Assembly (NCBI GenBank): GCA_031216915.1
Contig: CM062289.1
Location: 63,495,741-63,559,740, forward strand
Length of the DNA stretch: 64,000 bases
Origin: Pictodentalium vernedei
Taxonomy: Eukaryota; Mollusca; Scaphopoda; Dentaliida; Dentaliidae
Direction: 5' to 3'
Position 1 is the stretch's first letter. Every line of letters starts with the position of its first letter. A model generated the notes under the pieces. The model saw only the letters and a program-made list of their open reading frames with translations, had not been told where the DNA came from and made no database searches. The translations under genes and the position numbers were made by a program. This document shows, piece after piece, positions 41,601 to 52,625 of the stretch.

Positions 41601-43794
41601 CTTCACAAAAGTCTGAAACTTTGGATTAAATTTTAAAATAGTTTTTACTTTACCATACGTAATGAATTTCTGGGGGAAGATTAATAAGGTTAATTTGAGG
41701 ATCGCTAAATACGACAGTGTCAATTCTTCTGTCTTTAACACCAGTTTATGGCAGTGGGTAACAGCATCACGTGTTCTGCATCCGTTTTTTTACACCCTTT
41801 TCATCCGATGAATATGGAATATAAGGCATGTTTAGGTATGTTTGTCATTTTGTTCAGTGGTATTCCTGGAAGTGACCCATGGATTTACTGGATTACGGTT
41901 TTGAACAACAGTTGATCACTTCATACAGTGACATGCAGCTCACAACGAGGTAGGTGTATTCACTTATGATAATATGATTACGATATTGTATCGTTTCTTT
42001 ATTTTCTAGCCGTCCGAGTGAGTTGTACTTTGTGCGGCCTCGCTGCGCTGTACTCCCGGTTATGTTTTCCCCCAATTTTCTTATGAACTATTAAAATAAC
42101 CGTTCACCGGTCATTAACCGATTATAGCTCCCGGTTAACCGGTCACAAAAAATTCGTAACCGTTTCAGCTCTAGCAGCTATAATGGTTGAATTATCACAA
42201 CCAAAAGGGGACATTCTCATCTGGGCATCATCTGGAGTGATCCTATGAAGTTACAATGAAATCCCTTCAAAAATATGACCTGTAGACTGTGCTCAAGATT
42301 TTCGGGCTTCGGGCTCCTGTAGCCATCACAGTTGACCAATCATGACCAAAAGGGGATGTCATCATCTAGGCATTACATGGCGTCGACCTAACAAGTTACA
42401 ATGAAATCCTTACATAAATACGACCTACAGACTATGCTAAAGGTCTTTGGGCTCGGGCAGCTATAGGCTGAATGATCGCGACCAAAAGGGGATGTTCTCA
42501 TCTAGACATTATTTGGAGTCATCCTACCAAGCTACAATGAAATCCCTTCATAATTATGGCCTGTAGACTGTTCTAAAGGTTTTCGGGATTCAGGCCCCTG
42601 TAGTCGTCACAGTTGCCCAATCGTGTCCAAAAGGGGACGTTCTCATCTAGACATTTTATGAAGTCAACCTACCAGGTTACAATGAAATCCCTTCATAAAT
42701 ATGACCTGTAGACTGTGCTAAAGGCTTTCGGGCTTTGGGCAGCCATCATGGTTGAATGATCGCAACCAAAGGGGACAATCTCATCTGGGCATCATCTGGA
42801 GTGATCCTATGAAGTTACAATGAAATCCCTTCATAAATATGACCTGTAGACTGTGTTCAAGGTTTTCGGGCTTCGGGCACCTGTAGTCATCACAGTTGAC
42901 CAATCACAACCAAACGGGGATGTCATCATCTAGGCATTATATGGAGTCAACCTAACAGGTTACAATGAAATCCTTCCATAAAAATGACCTTTTGCCTATG
43001 CTAAAGGTTTTTGGGCTCAGGCACCCAGCAAGGCAAAATGTTAGTGATCAAAATGGGACGTTCTCATCTAGACATTATTTGGAGTCATCCTACCAGGTTA
43101 CAATGAAATCCTTTCATAAATATGACCTGTAGACTGTGCTAAAGGTTTTCAGGCTTCGGGCCCCTGTAGCCGTCACAGTTGCCCAATCACATCCAAAAGG
43201 GGACTTTCTCATCTAGACATTATATGAAGTCAACCCACCAAGTTACAATGAAATAATATACCTGTAGACTGTGCTAAAGGTTATCAGGTTTTGGGTTCGG
43301 GCCGTCGTCACGGTTGGCAGATCCCGTCCAAATGGGGAAATTCTCATCTAGACATCATAAGGAGTCATCCTACCAGGTTTCAATGAAATCCCTCCATATT
43401 AAACATGACCTGCAGATTGTGCTAAAAGTTTTTGGGTTTCGGGCTTGGGCAGCCATCACGGTAGACAGATCAGGCCCAAAAGGGGACATTCTCATCTAGG
43501 CATTATACAGAGGCATCCTACCAAGTTACAATGAAATCCCTTCATAAATACGACCTGTAAACTGTGCTAATGGTTTTCGGGTTTTGTGCCTGGGCAGCCA
43601 TACCAGTTGACCGATCGCGACCAAAAGGGGATGTTCTCATCTAGACATGACCCCAAACCTGCATATGAAATTTCGGGATGATCAGACAAGAACTGCGGGG
43701 TGTAGCTCGTGCTAAAGGAAAATGTGAACAGACTCACAGACTTCCGCACGCGTGATGGCAATAGCTTATCTTGACTTTGTCAAGTTGAGCTAAA
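38665..43794 (+). mobile_element. Pearl/Helitron-like element with ~146-bp monomers, split by a hAT-type element
   Basis: The left end AATGAAAGTGTCAATGATAC and right hairpin CTTGACTTTGTCAAGTTGAG + CTAA are those of 23951-25690, but the monomers differ: AAGTTACAATGAAATCCCTT, CATAAATATGACCTGTAGAC, AAGGTTTTCGGGCTTCGGGC, GACCAAAAGGGGACGTTCTC. Spacing is ~146 bp (39087, 39233, 39379, 39523, 39668 and on), with roughly 22 units. Two monomer types (GGGCCCCTGTAGCC and GGGCTCGGGCAGCC) tend to alternate. No ORF. The same ends with a different monomer implies that ends and array evolve separately. Confidence 0.82.
40732..42173. mobile_element. hAT-type element nested in the 146-bp array
   Basis: Terminal repeats TAGAGCTGAAACGGTTAACC and GTAACCGTTTCAGCTCTA, with subterminal GGTTAACCG motifs. 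The 8-bp target duplication has one mismatch (GCAGCCAT 40724-40731, GCAGCTAT 42174-42181) and falls inside a monomer. The 1.4-kb interior is non-repetitive, with no frame above ~85 codons and no transposase motif. It may be captured or decayed sequence. Confidence 0.88.
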
Positions 43795-43836
43795 AGTTAA
43801 AAAATTTATAGTAATTTATATATTTTTTATACTTAC

Positions 43837-43966
43837 CAATGACCCAGACTTAGCTGGTGCTAACTCTAACAAAACCAGGGCCAAACACAAATTTTGCCCC
43901 CCAATCCCCAAAATTTGCATCCAAAACAAAAAGAAATCATGTCCTAAAGGACCTCCATACTACGCC
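43837..43966 (-). other. Possible minus-strand exon with splice donor
   Basis: On the minus strand an open frame (GPLGHDFFLFW... with an ATG giving MQILGIGGQNLCLALVLLEL) ends exactly at the strong donor CATTG|GTAAGTATA, phase 0. Upstream lies the GC-rich motif cluster at 43968-44020. Real exon, decayed exon or coincidence cannot be separated here. Confidence 0.35.
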
Positions 43967-43967
43967 T

Positions 43968-44020
43968 CCACTGCGCATGCGCAGTGACGCAGACGTCCCG
44001 AAATTGGCGCCAATTATCAT
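43968..44020. promoter_or_regulatory. Candidate TATA-less promoter motif cluster
   Basis: CTGCGCATGCGCAG is a perfect NRF1-type palindrome. It is followed within 12 bp by TGACGCAGACGTC (CRE/ATF-like) and within 30 bp by AATTGGCGCCAATT, an E2F-like palindrome. Such a cluster is unusual in this AT-rich, CpG-poor window. No transcript start can be proven. Confidence 0.4.
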
Positions 44021-44720
44021 TCTCTGTTTGGCCCTTCATCAGTCAACATCTCACTGATCTTTGTGCTTGTAAATCTCAGTTTAAAGATGCCAGACACGTA
44101 ATTTTTGGAGAAACTGTGATTCTAAGGAGGATAGAAGGAGGAGAGGAAAAAGAAGTGACAAAAAAATAATCAGGGCTGTACTTAAAATTTTTTGATGAAT
44201 TATGTTAAGTTGCCTATTTTCGAGGCATGGGCCTCTTGTTGTCATTCTTGCTAAATGTTGCACTGCTTTTTCAGTGTTTCCTCTCCCCTAGCCTTCTAAA
44301 GTCCCCCCTTGCAATTCTCCCATGCTTTTGGCATATTTTTGAGAAATTTCATTTCTAAAATTTCCTGGGAGAGTTGCTTGGTTACAGAATGTTTTCTGTT
44401 ATTTTCCCCATAGTTACGTTTTCACCCATGGGTGTATAACGTTTGTGTTCTGCATCTTCCATCTGATGTTCTGCAGATTCTCCCCTGGGAGTCTCTGTTT
44501 TGCATCAGATAGAGTGTAATTTGATGACTGATTCCGGGCCAGTTTTTTTCAGTGCCTGGAGTCATGTTTTCTGGTGTTTTTACACTGTTTGTTTACATTG
44601 GCAACAGCCTTTTTTGAGGGGGGCTGTTTGCCTTTGCTGTAGTTTATCTCACTATAAGATACATTTGTATTATCCATAAGTGTCTCATTAATTATTTAAT
44701 ATAAATTTAAAATTTTTGAA
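44021..44720. other. Non-coding spacer
   Basis: No domain or repeat recognised. Slightly T-rich on the plus strand. Confidence 0.35.
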
Positions 44721-44721
44721 G

Positions 44722-44865
44722 TGTCCAGGAGCTTGCTGCCATGCTGGTTCAAGAATGGAACAACATACCACAAAGGACCATCTGGTACCTGATTGGGAGC
44801 ATGAGAAGGCATTGTCCAGCGGTAATTTACAATAATGGGTCTCATACTCAATATGAACCCATATC
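44722..44865 (+). pseudogene. Tc1-like transposase C-terminal scrap
   Basis: LVQEWNNIPQRTIWYLIGSM followed by RR... and GSHTQY corresponds to the last ~45 residues of the transposase remnant at 37000-37487. Nothing of the catalytic core is left. Confidence 0.75.
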
Positions 44866-45244
44866 AGTTCGCTCAGTTAACTTTTTGGCAAATTTGAAAA
44901 ATTTCCTCTTTTACCATTTTCCATGGTTATCGTATTCCAAACCTAAAAAATAATGTCAAACAAAAACAAAATCTCAATTTCTGTGCTAAAATCATTTAAA
45001 ATATAATTAAATATAAAATATATACACTTTTCATAACAATATTTCAACTAAAATGTAAAACAGGTAGTTGGATATACTTGGTGCTTAGCAAACTTTGAGT
45101 AGTACATGTATATTTAGGTTACCTAATGGATTATCTGAATCAAGTACAGTGGAATGAACGATAGGCTACCAAAGCTCAAACTAGGTGAATGATAAATGGG
45201 TTATGCAAAATTTTGAAAACAGCAGGCCTGCTCCACATAACCAT

Positions 45245-45393
45245 AGACCTTTTCATCGATGCAGAATAGGAAATTTGATCGCAATTGCGCAGAATGGGTT
45301 TGATAATCTGCTCTGTGTGAATGCGACCGAGTTTGATGACCTCCTCTGCGTGAATGAGATCGAGATTCCGATTCTGCACCGATGAAAAGGTCT
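45245..45393. mobile_element. Small TIR MITE
   Basis: AGACCTTTTCATCGATGCAG pairs with CTGCACCGATGAAAAGGTCT. 149 bp in all, with TTTGATCGCAATTGCG / GAATGCGACCGAG-like inner repeats. Confidence 0.75.
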
Positions 45394-45937
45394 CTTCGTT
45401 TCGGCGCCATTATCGGGTTATTGTTTTTACTGTTTTATATTAAAACAAAAACATGGCCGATTTTGAAATCTCCGTCGCTGCCTCACGAATACACAAATGA
45501 CGACAATTAAAGGATAAAACCCAGTTTGGATTAATAAACTCTGCCCAAATGTAAGGAAATACGTGTACTATCGATTGCAGCCAGTAATAAGGGCGAAAGC
45601 TTGATATATATTCCTAATTTCGAGTTTTGAGTTCCCATAAAAACTTGATGGGAACTTTTTCTATAGGATTGAATGGGAAGAATCTGAACATAGAGGGGTA
45701 GTCGCTACGTTCAGATCGCTGAACTAGGTGAAGCACAGTGGAAGCCTTCAATGAATAATTGCAAAACTATACCTTCCAACCTTCATTTTGATGTATTATT
45801 TGTGCATATTGAATTTGAAATTAGGGAATATCAGTGGTGGGAATTTCAAAATAAACACAATTCCTTTCTGTATCTGTATCTGTAAGAATAGTCGTAGAAT
45901 CCTTGTTTGGCTTTAATACGACGGGAGGAGGGCGCTT

Positions 45938-47467
45938 TTAGTCCCGGCTGGTGGTAATTGCCTTCTTAAAAGCCTCTATGGTGTTGGCTTGGACTACCTC
46001 TTCCTGTAAGTGGTTCCACTCAATCGAGGTTCTTGGGAAGAAGGAATACTTGTACTGATCTGTTTTTGGTGTTATTACAGTCACTGATTTTGAATTGTTT
46101 TTAACAAATTTATTTAGAATGTTGAAATTTTCACAGTCTGTGTAGTGTTTAACTTTTATTTGTCTTTGGTTTTTTGTGAAGTGTAAGTATTCTTCAGGGG
46201 GTATTGCTGGTATCTTCCCCTCAACCACTTTATAAAAAAAGCTAAGTCTGAGTTCTTTCCTCCGTTGTTCTAATTCAGGGAGTTCCAGCTTCTGCAACAT
46301 TTCCGTCATGCATCCTGGTGTTCTGGACTTGTAGTCTTTCATGATGAATCGGGCTCCCCTTCGTTGGATGTTCTCGAGCTTGTTGATATCTAATTTGCTT
46401 TTGGGGTCCCAGATGATGGCACCGTATTCCAATACTGACCTTACCAGTGCAATATAGGTCATTTTTCTGCACTCAATTGGGCAGTGTTGTACATTTCTTC
46501 TTAGGAAGCCAAGTGTGGAACTGGCTTTTTTACTTGTGCTGTTTACTTGTTCTTTCCACTTCAGATCGTTTTGGATTTGTAAGCCTAGGTATGGGTTTGA
46601 AGTTACTTCCCCCAGGATGTGGTTGTTCAGGCTGTAAAATTTGCTTTTGGTCTTCTTTGTGCTGAGGATATAACATTTTTTGGCGTTGAACCTCATTCCC
46701 CAGTCATCTGCCCATTTTTCAAGACCATGTAGATCCTGTTGTAACATATCTTGGTCTTTAGGATTATTGATTTCTCGGTACAGTAGACAGTCGTCGGCAA
46801 ATAATCTGACTTTTGATTTGACAGAGTTTGGTAGGTCATTTATATGACATAGGAAGAGCAAGGGTCCTAGTACTGTGCCTTGAGGGACACCAGATTCCAC
46901 CCTTGCATCTTCGGAGAGCTCCCCTTCTAGTGCGACTCTCATGTTCCGGTTTGTGAGGAACGTCGTCAACCATGAGTGTATGCTCCCTCTAATGCCATAC
47001 CTATCCAACTTGTGTAATAGTCTGTCATGCGGAACTGTATCAAAGGCTTTTGAAAAGTCAAGTATGGCGATGTCGACTTGTTTCTCTTTTTCAAAAGACT
47101 TGAGTAGATCTTGAACCGTCACTACGAGCTCCGTTTCGCAGGAGTATCCCGATCTGAAGCCATGGTTTAATGATGTAAGGATGTTATTTGATTCAAGGTG
47201 TTTGAGTAGGTGTTTACATATTATATGCTCTAGTAGTTTACAGGAGACAGATGTCAGTGAGACTGGGCTGTAATTTGCTGCTAGGTGTCTATCGCCTTTC
47301 TTAAATATACCTGCTTGATATATTGGCATTTAACCAGTCCTTTGATAGTGCTCCATTATCTACTGAGTATTGAAAGATAATTGTTAGGATTGGTGCTAGT
47401 TGGTGTGCGCATTCCTTGAGTACTCTATTTGGGATGTTGTCTGGACCTGTTGCTTTAGAGGGATTGA
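45938..47467 (-). pseudogene. LINE reverse transcriptase (RT fingers to C-terminal domain)
   Basis: A 463-codon frame copies RNA into DNA in the intact element. Counted from residue 1 at 47329: SLTSVSCKLLEHIICKHL (RT motif 1-2), LDFSKAFDTVPHDRLL with the first catalytic Asp at 91 (motif A), SGVPQGTVLGPLLFL at 146-160 (motif B), LFADDCLLY with the Asp pair at 179-180 (motif C), then the thumb (YLGLQIQNDLKWKEQV) and a C-terminal RRGARF...FFPRTSIEWNHL block usual in CR1/Jockey-like elements. The preceding part, INPSKATGPDNIPNRVLKEC, lies in another frame at 47338-47460, so a small indel near 47325 breaks the ORF. All catalytic residues are kept. The first methionine is not a true start. Confidence 0.88.
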
Positions 47468-47785
47468 TACAGTTAAAACTAAAAGTCCTGTCATGAAATG
47501 CGCACAAATAGCACGTTGATATGCGCGTTAATGTACGCGTTATGGCCCAAGTAAAGCTACCAAATTCTGTACATATGGCCTGTGCACAAGCAATGTTTCA
47601 GCCAATGGACCTCCGGGTAACCCGGAGGTCCATTGGCAGAAACATTGCATGTGTTTGCTATGAGTAACCAGGAGAACCTGCCGTGATTTGGATGGCATTC
47701 GATATGGCAATTGCGCGCAATTCCAACGCGCAAATAAGCCTAGATAAGCGCACTATTGGTGACAGGACTTCTAGTTTTAACTGTA
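47468..47785. mobile_element. MITE family B inserted in the LINE
   Basis: TACAGTTAAAACTAAAAGTC and GACTTCTAGTTTTAACTGTA (one base dropped inside). Taking out the element and one TA makes the LINE codons KD|INPSKATGPDN contiguous in frame, which proves a TA target duplication and the exact ends of the family. Confidence 0.93.
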
Positions 47786-48369
47786 TCTTTCAGTAATTTT
47801 TCTATACCGGCTTCATGTATGGATAATTTTGGTATTGTATTTTTTAGATTGACCATTGTTTCTGGCATTTTGTTTGTTCTTTCCCTGGTGAAGACTGAGG
47901 AGAATTGTTTTATCAAAATTTTGGCTTTCTCTTTGCTGTTATTTACTAGTTGGCCGTTGTTTTTTAACGGTGCTATCCCAATATTGTCCTGTTTGCGGGA
48001 CTTCACATATTTCCAGAATGGTTTAGTGTTGTTATTCATGATTCCATGCATGATTGCTGTGTAGATGTAGTCTCTTTCTGCCTTCCTTAATTGTCTTTTG
48101 CATTCTTTTTGGTGGTGTTTGAAGTTGGTCCAGTTTTTTGTTCTTTTGGCTTGATTGTACAACCGTTGTTTTTTCCTCAGCATTTTCTTCATTTTATTAT
48201 TGAACCATGGCAGGTTGTTGCTTGATTTGACTATCTTTGATGGGATGTTCCTGTCTAGACTCGTGAATAGGTTGTTTTTCAACAGGTTCCACATACTATC
48301 TTTGTCTCGTTTTGTCTTATATAATTCTGATATTTTTCCCTGGAGGGTAGTACGATCTTCTTTAATCAC
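47786..48369 (-). pseudogene. LINE ORF2 linker upstream of RT
   Basis: About 195 codons: SLDRNIPSKIVKSSNNLPWF then KKMLRKKQRLYNQAKRTKNW, KRQLRKAERDYI, NNTKPFWKYVKSRKQDNIGI and FSSVFTRE. This lysine/arginine-rich segment between endonuclease and RT is characteristic of CR1/Jockey-group ORF2 proteins. Last readable residues GIEKLLKD continue, beyond the MITE, into the RT. The element is truncated just before MIKEDRTTL. Confidence 0.85.
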
Positions 48370-48371
48370 GT

Positions 48372-49078
48372 CCCTTTACTTATATTATAGCACCTTAAAT
48401 GATAAGTTTAACTCCCGCTTTATTGTCAAAACGCATAATCCACTTCTCATTTGACATCGAAAATTGGTAAAGGCGATATTATAGGAATTATGATGTTCCA
48501 ATACAGAAAAATATCAATAGACAATACGACAATTGAACTGAATTGGAATTCCCAAGAATCACATTTTTTTTTATTTAGTTGAAAATAATTTTCACTGAAC
48601 TTACAATATACTCGCGAACAGCATTGTGGAAAACTTGCTCCCTAATTTCTATATCGATATCGAGCGACATTTCCATTCATCATCGATTAAAAATTTCTGT
48701 TTCATTTGGGTTTTTCAATCTTGACATTTTGCGTCTTTCGCTCACGAGCAGACAAACATTGTTTTCATTCCGACATTTAAATATATTTCACCCACAATGC
48801 ATTTCAAATTGTGGCGTTGTAGAATGCAGCTCAGTTCGCACCCCAGAGATTTTGCGCTTTCGGTATGTTCGATCGTATCGTCCAGAGATCACGAGATCAT
48901 TTTCCAACGATTCACATACTAAAATTAGAAGGCAAACAGAAAAAAGAGACCATTAGAGACCGCAATCAAAATCAAGTGTTAAAAACATGAAAACTCCAAC
49001 TGATATTTTAGGGGCATAGTCAGTGTAGAAGCTCGATGAAGCTGTTTCAACTTCAACCCGTACAATTTCACTTTAAAC
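48372..49078. other. Non-coding spacer
   Basis: No coding region or repeat supported. CACCCACAATGCATTTC at 48790-48806 resembles a vertebrate promoter motif, but context is lacking. Confidence 0.3.
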
Positions 49079-49512
49079 GTGTAACGCGGTGTCGGGCCGT
49101 TTCGCCCCAATTTCCGTTCGCCCGGGATTGTTCGCCCCTATATTGGGGCGAATTGACCCGGATAAGATGTGCGAAACGACGATTAATTTATTTAAAAAAT
49201 TTTTTAGTGGTTTTAAAGTACTTTTCCACCACCAGTTAAAATGCATATAACTAATACGGACACGACACTTCCCATCTTGAAAACAGTTTAACAATAGTGG
49301 GAAATTAATGGCAGGCAGTCATGGCTGTGTTTCCAAACGTTACTGTCAATCGCTCCGTCTTCCCCTGGACGCAGGCAGTGTGGAGGCATGTACAGGAACA
49401 ACCGCCGCCTGCGGGGTGAAACTATCCGTGTCGGAATGACCAAGGGTGAATTAGGGCGGAAAGACCCAGGGATGAGCGGTAAATGGGGAAACGACCCGAA
49501 ACCTGTAACACG
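49079..49512. mobile_element. TIR MITE with GTGTAAC / GGGCCGTTTCGCCCC ends
   Basis: GTGTAACGCGGTGTCGGGCC pairs with GACCCGAAACCTGTAACAC, followed by GTTTCGCCCCA / TGGGGAAAC and CCCGGGATTGTTC / GACCCAGGGATGAGC in the next ~50 bp. No ORF. Confidence 0.65.
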
Positions 49513-49709
49513 ACTTCAGACTTCATATTCTTGCAAGCGGGACAAACAACTATACCTATTTATCCTCAAATATGAAATAAACAGTAAAACATACATTTTT
49601 AGTCCAACTGTTCCATAACCACCAACCTTTCAGGTATTGTCAGATAAACGCTAAACTCAAACGTTCCCCACAGAAATCTCACCATTTTTACGCTCAAGGC
49701 GTCCCGACA

Positions 49710-51490
49710 TTGGTAAAAAAAAATCCCAGTATTTGTCAAATCATCCCTCGACAACCTGTGTTGAAACCGGAAAACTGCACCGTCATTATCCCTTGTTTAC
49801 CTTCGTCAGGTATTATCAAATTACCGAAAACATTAACCCCCAGTGGCGTAGATAGCTTTTCGCTGGCGGAGGGGCAAGCCCAAAATTTTCCGACAGACCG
49901 AAAAAATTTCCGACAGTGTAACAACAACAAAAACCCATACAAACAGAAAGAATCTGTTGTTTACTGCAAATGTACTGAAAATTGGTCTTTTTTACCCAAA
50001 ATTTACCCGAAATGACATGTTTTTATCCCCAAAGCCAGCATTTTAATGTTATTAGGCATAAATCCGCCTAAAAATGGTCTGAAAAAAATTCCGACAAAAC
50101 TTCTGGTGGGGGGGGGGGGCCTCCACCCCCCCCCCCTCCCCCTTTATCTACGCCACTGTTAACCCAAGAAAAGCCATGGGTCCAGATAACATCTCTCACA
50201 GACAACTACGAGAGGTGGCTACTGAACTTGTCCCCGTTCTTACTTGTATATTCAATGCCCCAATTAACCAGGAGAATTTATCCAGCTCAACGGAAAAGTG
50301 CGAAAGTGGCCCCAGTTTTCAAGAAAGGAGACTCATCCAGCCCCCAAACTGTCGGCCTATCTCATTGACTTCCATCTGTTGTAAAATTATAGAACACACC
50401 CTTCATATCTCCATCATAAATCACCTTGAAAACGTCAATATTTTTGCCGATTTTCAACATGGTATCCGCCAAAGACCACCCGCCAACCTCAATGCCGATG
50501 AACAAACTGATGCGACACTGCTATATTTTTTCCGAAGCGTTTGACAAAGTGATCTGAAAGCATCTCATCCTGAAGCTACAACACTAAGAAGTTAGAGGTA
50601 ACATCAGTGACTGGATCAGGCATTTCTTGGCAGACTGAACACAGGAAGTAGTCATAGACGGAAGCACATCACCAAGATGCAGAGTGATGTCAGGAGTGAC
50701 CCAAGGAACAGACCTAGCCCTCTACTATTCCTCATATATATCAACGATATGCCAGCGTATGCCCAGTCCACTCCTCGCTTGTTTACGGACAATTGCTACG
50801 TATACAAGAAGATAAGATCCATCCAAGTTTGCGCTGCACTGCACTCCAAGAGGACCTAAAGAAACTCCAAGAAGGGAGGGTAAATGAGCGATACAGTGCC
50901 ACCCCGAAAAATGCGAAGTAACCATCTTCTCCAATCGTAAGTTCCCATTGTACTTCGACTACACGATCCACGGCCACATCCTCCAAAACTTGATCAACGC
51001 AAAATATCTCGGCGTCAAAATCAACAAGTCATTAACCTGGAACACACACGTTCGCAACATCACAAAAAAGGCCAAGCAAACATTCTCTTTGTTTCGCCGT
51101 AACATCAACATGTGTGGCCAACAGGCAAGGGGGCAGGCTTGGAAGACCCCTGTTAGACCCACTCTAGAGTACGCTTCTTCTCTCTGGGACACTGCTCAAT
51201 ACATCGATGCAGTAGAGATAGTTCAGCGACGTGCGGCGGGATTTGTGACTGGCATTTATGATCAGACCAGCAGTTTCACAACCAGCAGTTTCACAGCCAT
51301 GCTGAAAGATCTCTTATGGGATGAACTCTGCATCAGAAGAGCACAAGCAAAACCGCCATGATTTATAGGTTCCGGCCACAACAGGCTGGTTGACATTAAA
51401 CCAGAACATTCCCCCGTATTTCATCCTCGTTGCGTTCTGTCTTATTACCCCACGGACTAACACAGATACCTTTACAATATTTCACACATA
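49710..51490 (+). pseudogene. CR1/Jockey-group LINE remnant, split by a hAT MITE
   Basis: The plus strand reads, with frame changes: a short linker ending GIIKLPKTL (to 49840), then after the MITE NPRKAMGPDNISHRQLREVA, CRPISLTSICCKIIEHTLHI, a decayed motif A region, FLIYINDMPAYAQSTPRLFT where the catalytic pair ADD reads TDN, NAKYLGVKINKSLTWNTHVR, FRRNINMCGQQARGQAWKTP and LEYASSLWDT. Coding traces (LVDIKPEHSPVFHP) continue to ~51470. At least four frameshifts and loss of the RT Asp pair make it dead. It is much older than the LINE at 45867-48371. Confidence 0.8.
49841..50158. mobile_element. hAT-type MITE in LINE
   Basis: Terminal repeats CAGTGGCGTAGATA and TATCTACGCCACTG, target duplication TTAACCCC / TTAACCCA (8 bp, one mismatch; 49833-49840 and 50159-50166). 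CAGTGGCG is a common hAT end. The right end has G- and C-runs (50108-50152). Confidence 0.88.
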
Positions 51491-52264
51491 AATGGATGAA
51501 TCGGTGAAATGATGCAATATCGTATTTTTTACGCACATTGGTCGAATGTATTTAAGAATGTGAGGTAAAAAGATGTCTATGGTGCTCAAAAAAGTCTAAA
51601 TTTCTTTTCAGAACAGTCAATAAACATTCATTCAGTCACCTAAAATGTAAGCAAACACCTTCATTTTGGTGCAAGTTTCATTTTTTATTATATTTTGATA
51701 TGGAATCGACATGTAAAAAAATTGTACATAACTAAAGTTGGATAAATGACTTTTTAGGGTCTAGTTTCACTTATAAATCCGCATCCGGATCCGTAAAAAG
51801 GTATCATAATGACTATTAATGAGCGAGTCCGCTCCAGATCTGGAATAAAAATTAGTCTCGTCATCTTGCCACGGGAACAAAATGCCGCACGACAACAGTC
51901 CGCTTTTCTTTAAAATTCTTTTAAAGTATATGCTATAATCTTTTAGAATTTTAGAACAGATTATCAAATTTGTTTATTGAAATGTTAGGTGAATTTTTTT
52001 GTCGTGTTTGATTAGTAATACCTAAACTATGGTATATGAAATGCACATGGAGTAGATCGTAATAAAAACAGAGATATCTGAAGTTAGAGTACTTAATATA
52101 AGTATGGTTTATTTCCAACAAGACAAATCCTGACAAGATGGAGAGGAAAAGTATTCAATAAAGCGATCCCAACAGGACAAAAGTTTCGATTTTTCGTTCA
52201 GTGTCGTAATTCATCCTTCAGGGATAAAAAAACTGGTATATTTATGTTGTTTAGTTATTATTTT
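51491..52264. other. Non-coding spacer
   Basis: AT-rich. Nothing supported. Confidence 0.35.
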
Positions 52265-52316
52265 ACACATGCGTGGACATTACTGCCCATGCTTGGATTA
52301 CGACCAATCCATGGTG
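52265..52316. repeat. MITE family D end fragment
   Basis: CACATGCGTGGACATTACTG then ATTACGACCAATCCATGG matches the last ~50 bp of 29811-30060. Confidence 0.65.
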
Positions 52317-52334
52317 TATTTCTGTTGGTACCGA

Positions 52335-52625
52335 TATTTCTACTTTAAACATTACAATTTCACTTTTAATGTATAGCGTAATATCCGTTTTGCTGCCCCA
52401 CTTTTTCGCAACTAGGGTCAAAGAGACCGCAAGTAAACCACTGGTCCTAAAAACACCAAAAATAAACGTTGTTTGCTGATTTGGGGTATATTCAATACAC
52501 ATTCAATACCTATCCGAACTTTGATATCGTTATTTTAATTTTAACCACTAAAATTCCACTTTTAATGTTTAGCGCGACTAAAGACTCGCGGTCTTAGTTT
52601 TCGCAAGCAGGGACAAAGAGTTCAC
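52335..52625 (-). repeat. Dispersed repeat R2, two diverged copies
   Basis: Minus-strand CTTTGTCCCTGCTTGCGAAA, GAGACCGCAA- and ACATTAAAAGTGGAATTT-type blocks match 54300-54475 and 60826-60990. CCTAAAAACACCAAAAATAA is the inverse of the end of the 54300 copy. Confidence 0.6.

Larger units (their letters stand above)
45867..48371 (-). mobile_element. CR1/Jockey-group LINE, 5'-truncated, split by MITE B
   Basis: On the minus strand the element reads: linker (48369-47786), reverse transcriptase and thumb (47467-45938), 3' UTR, and a tail of repeated CAGATACAGATACAG (45867-45885) in place of poly-A. Short-repeat tails occur in CR1/L2-type LINEs. The endonuclease and ORF1 are missing. Confidence 0.82.

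Noticed and set aside
45453..45506. Host gene start (MADFEISVAASRIHK) with a good start context
   Set aside because: The frame stops after 15 codons and no consensus splice donor precedes the stop.
48790..48910. Promoter with CCCACAATGCA motif and start of a host gene
   Set aside because: A single motif without supporting start codon, donor or GC change.
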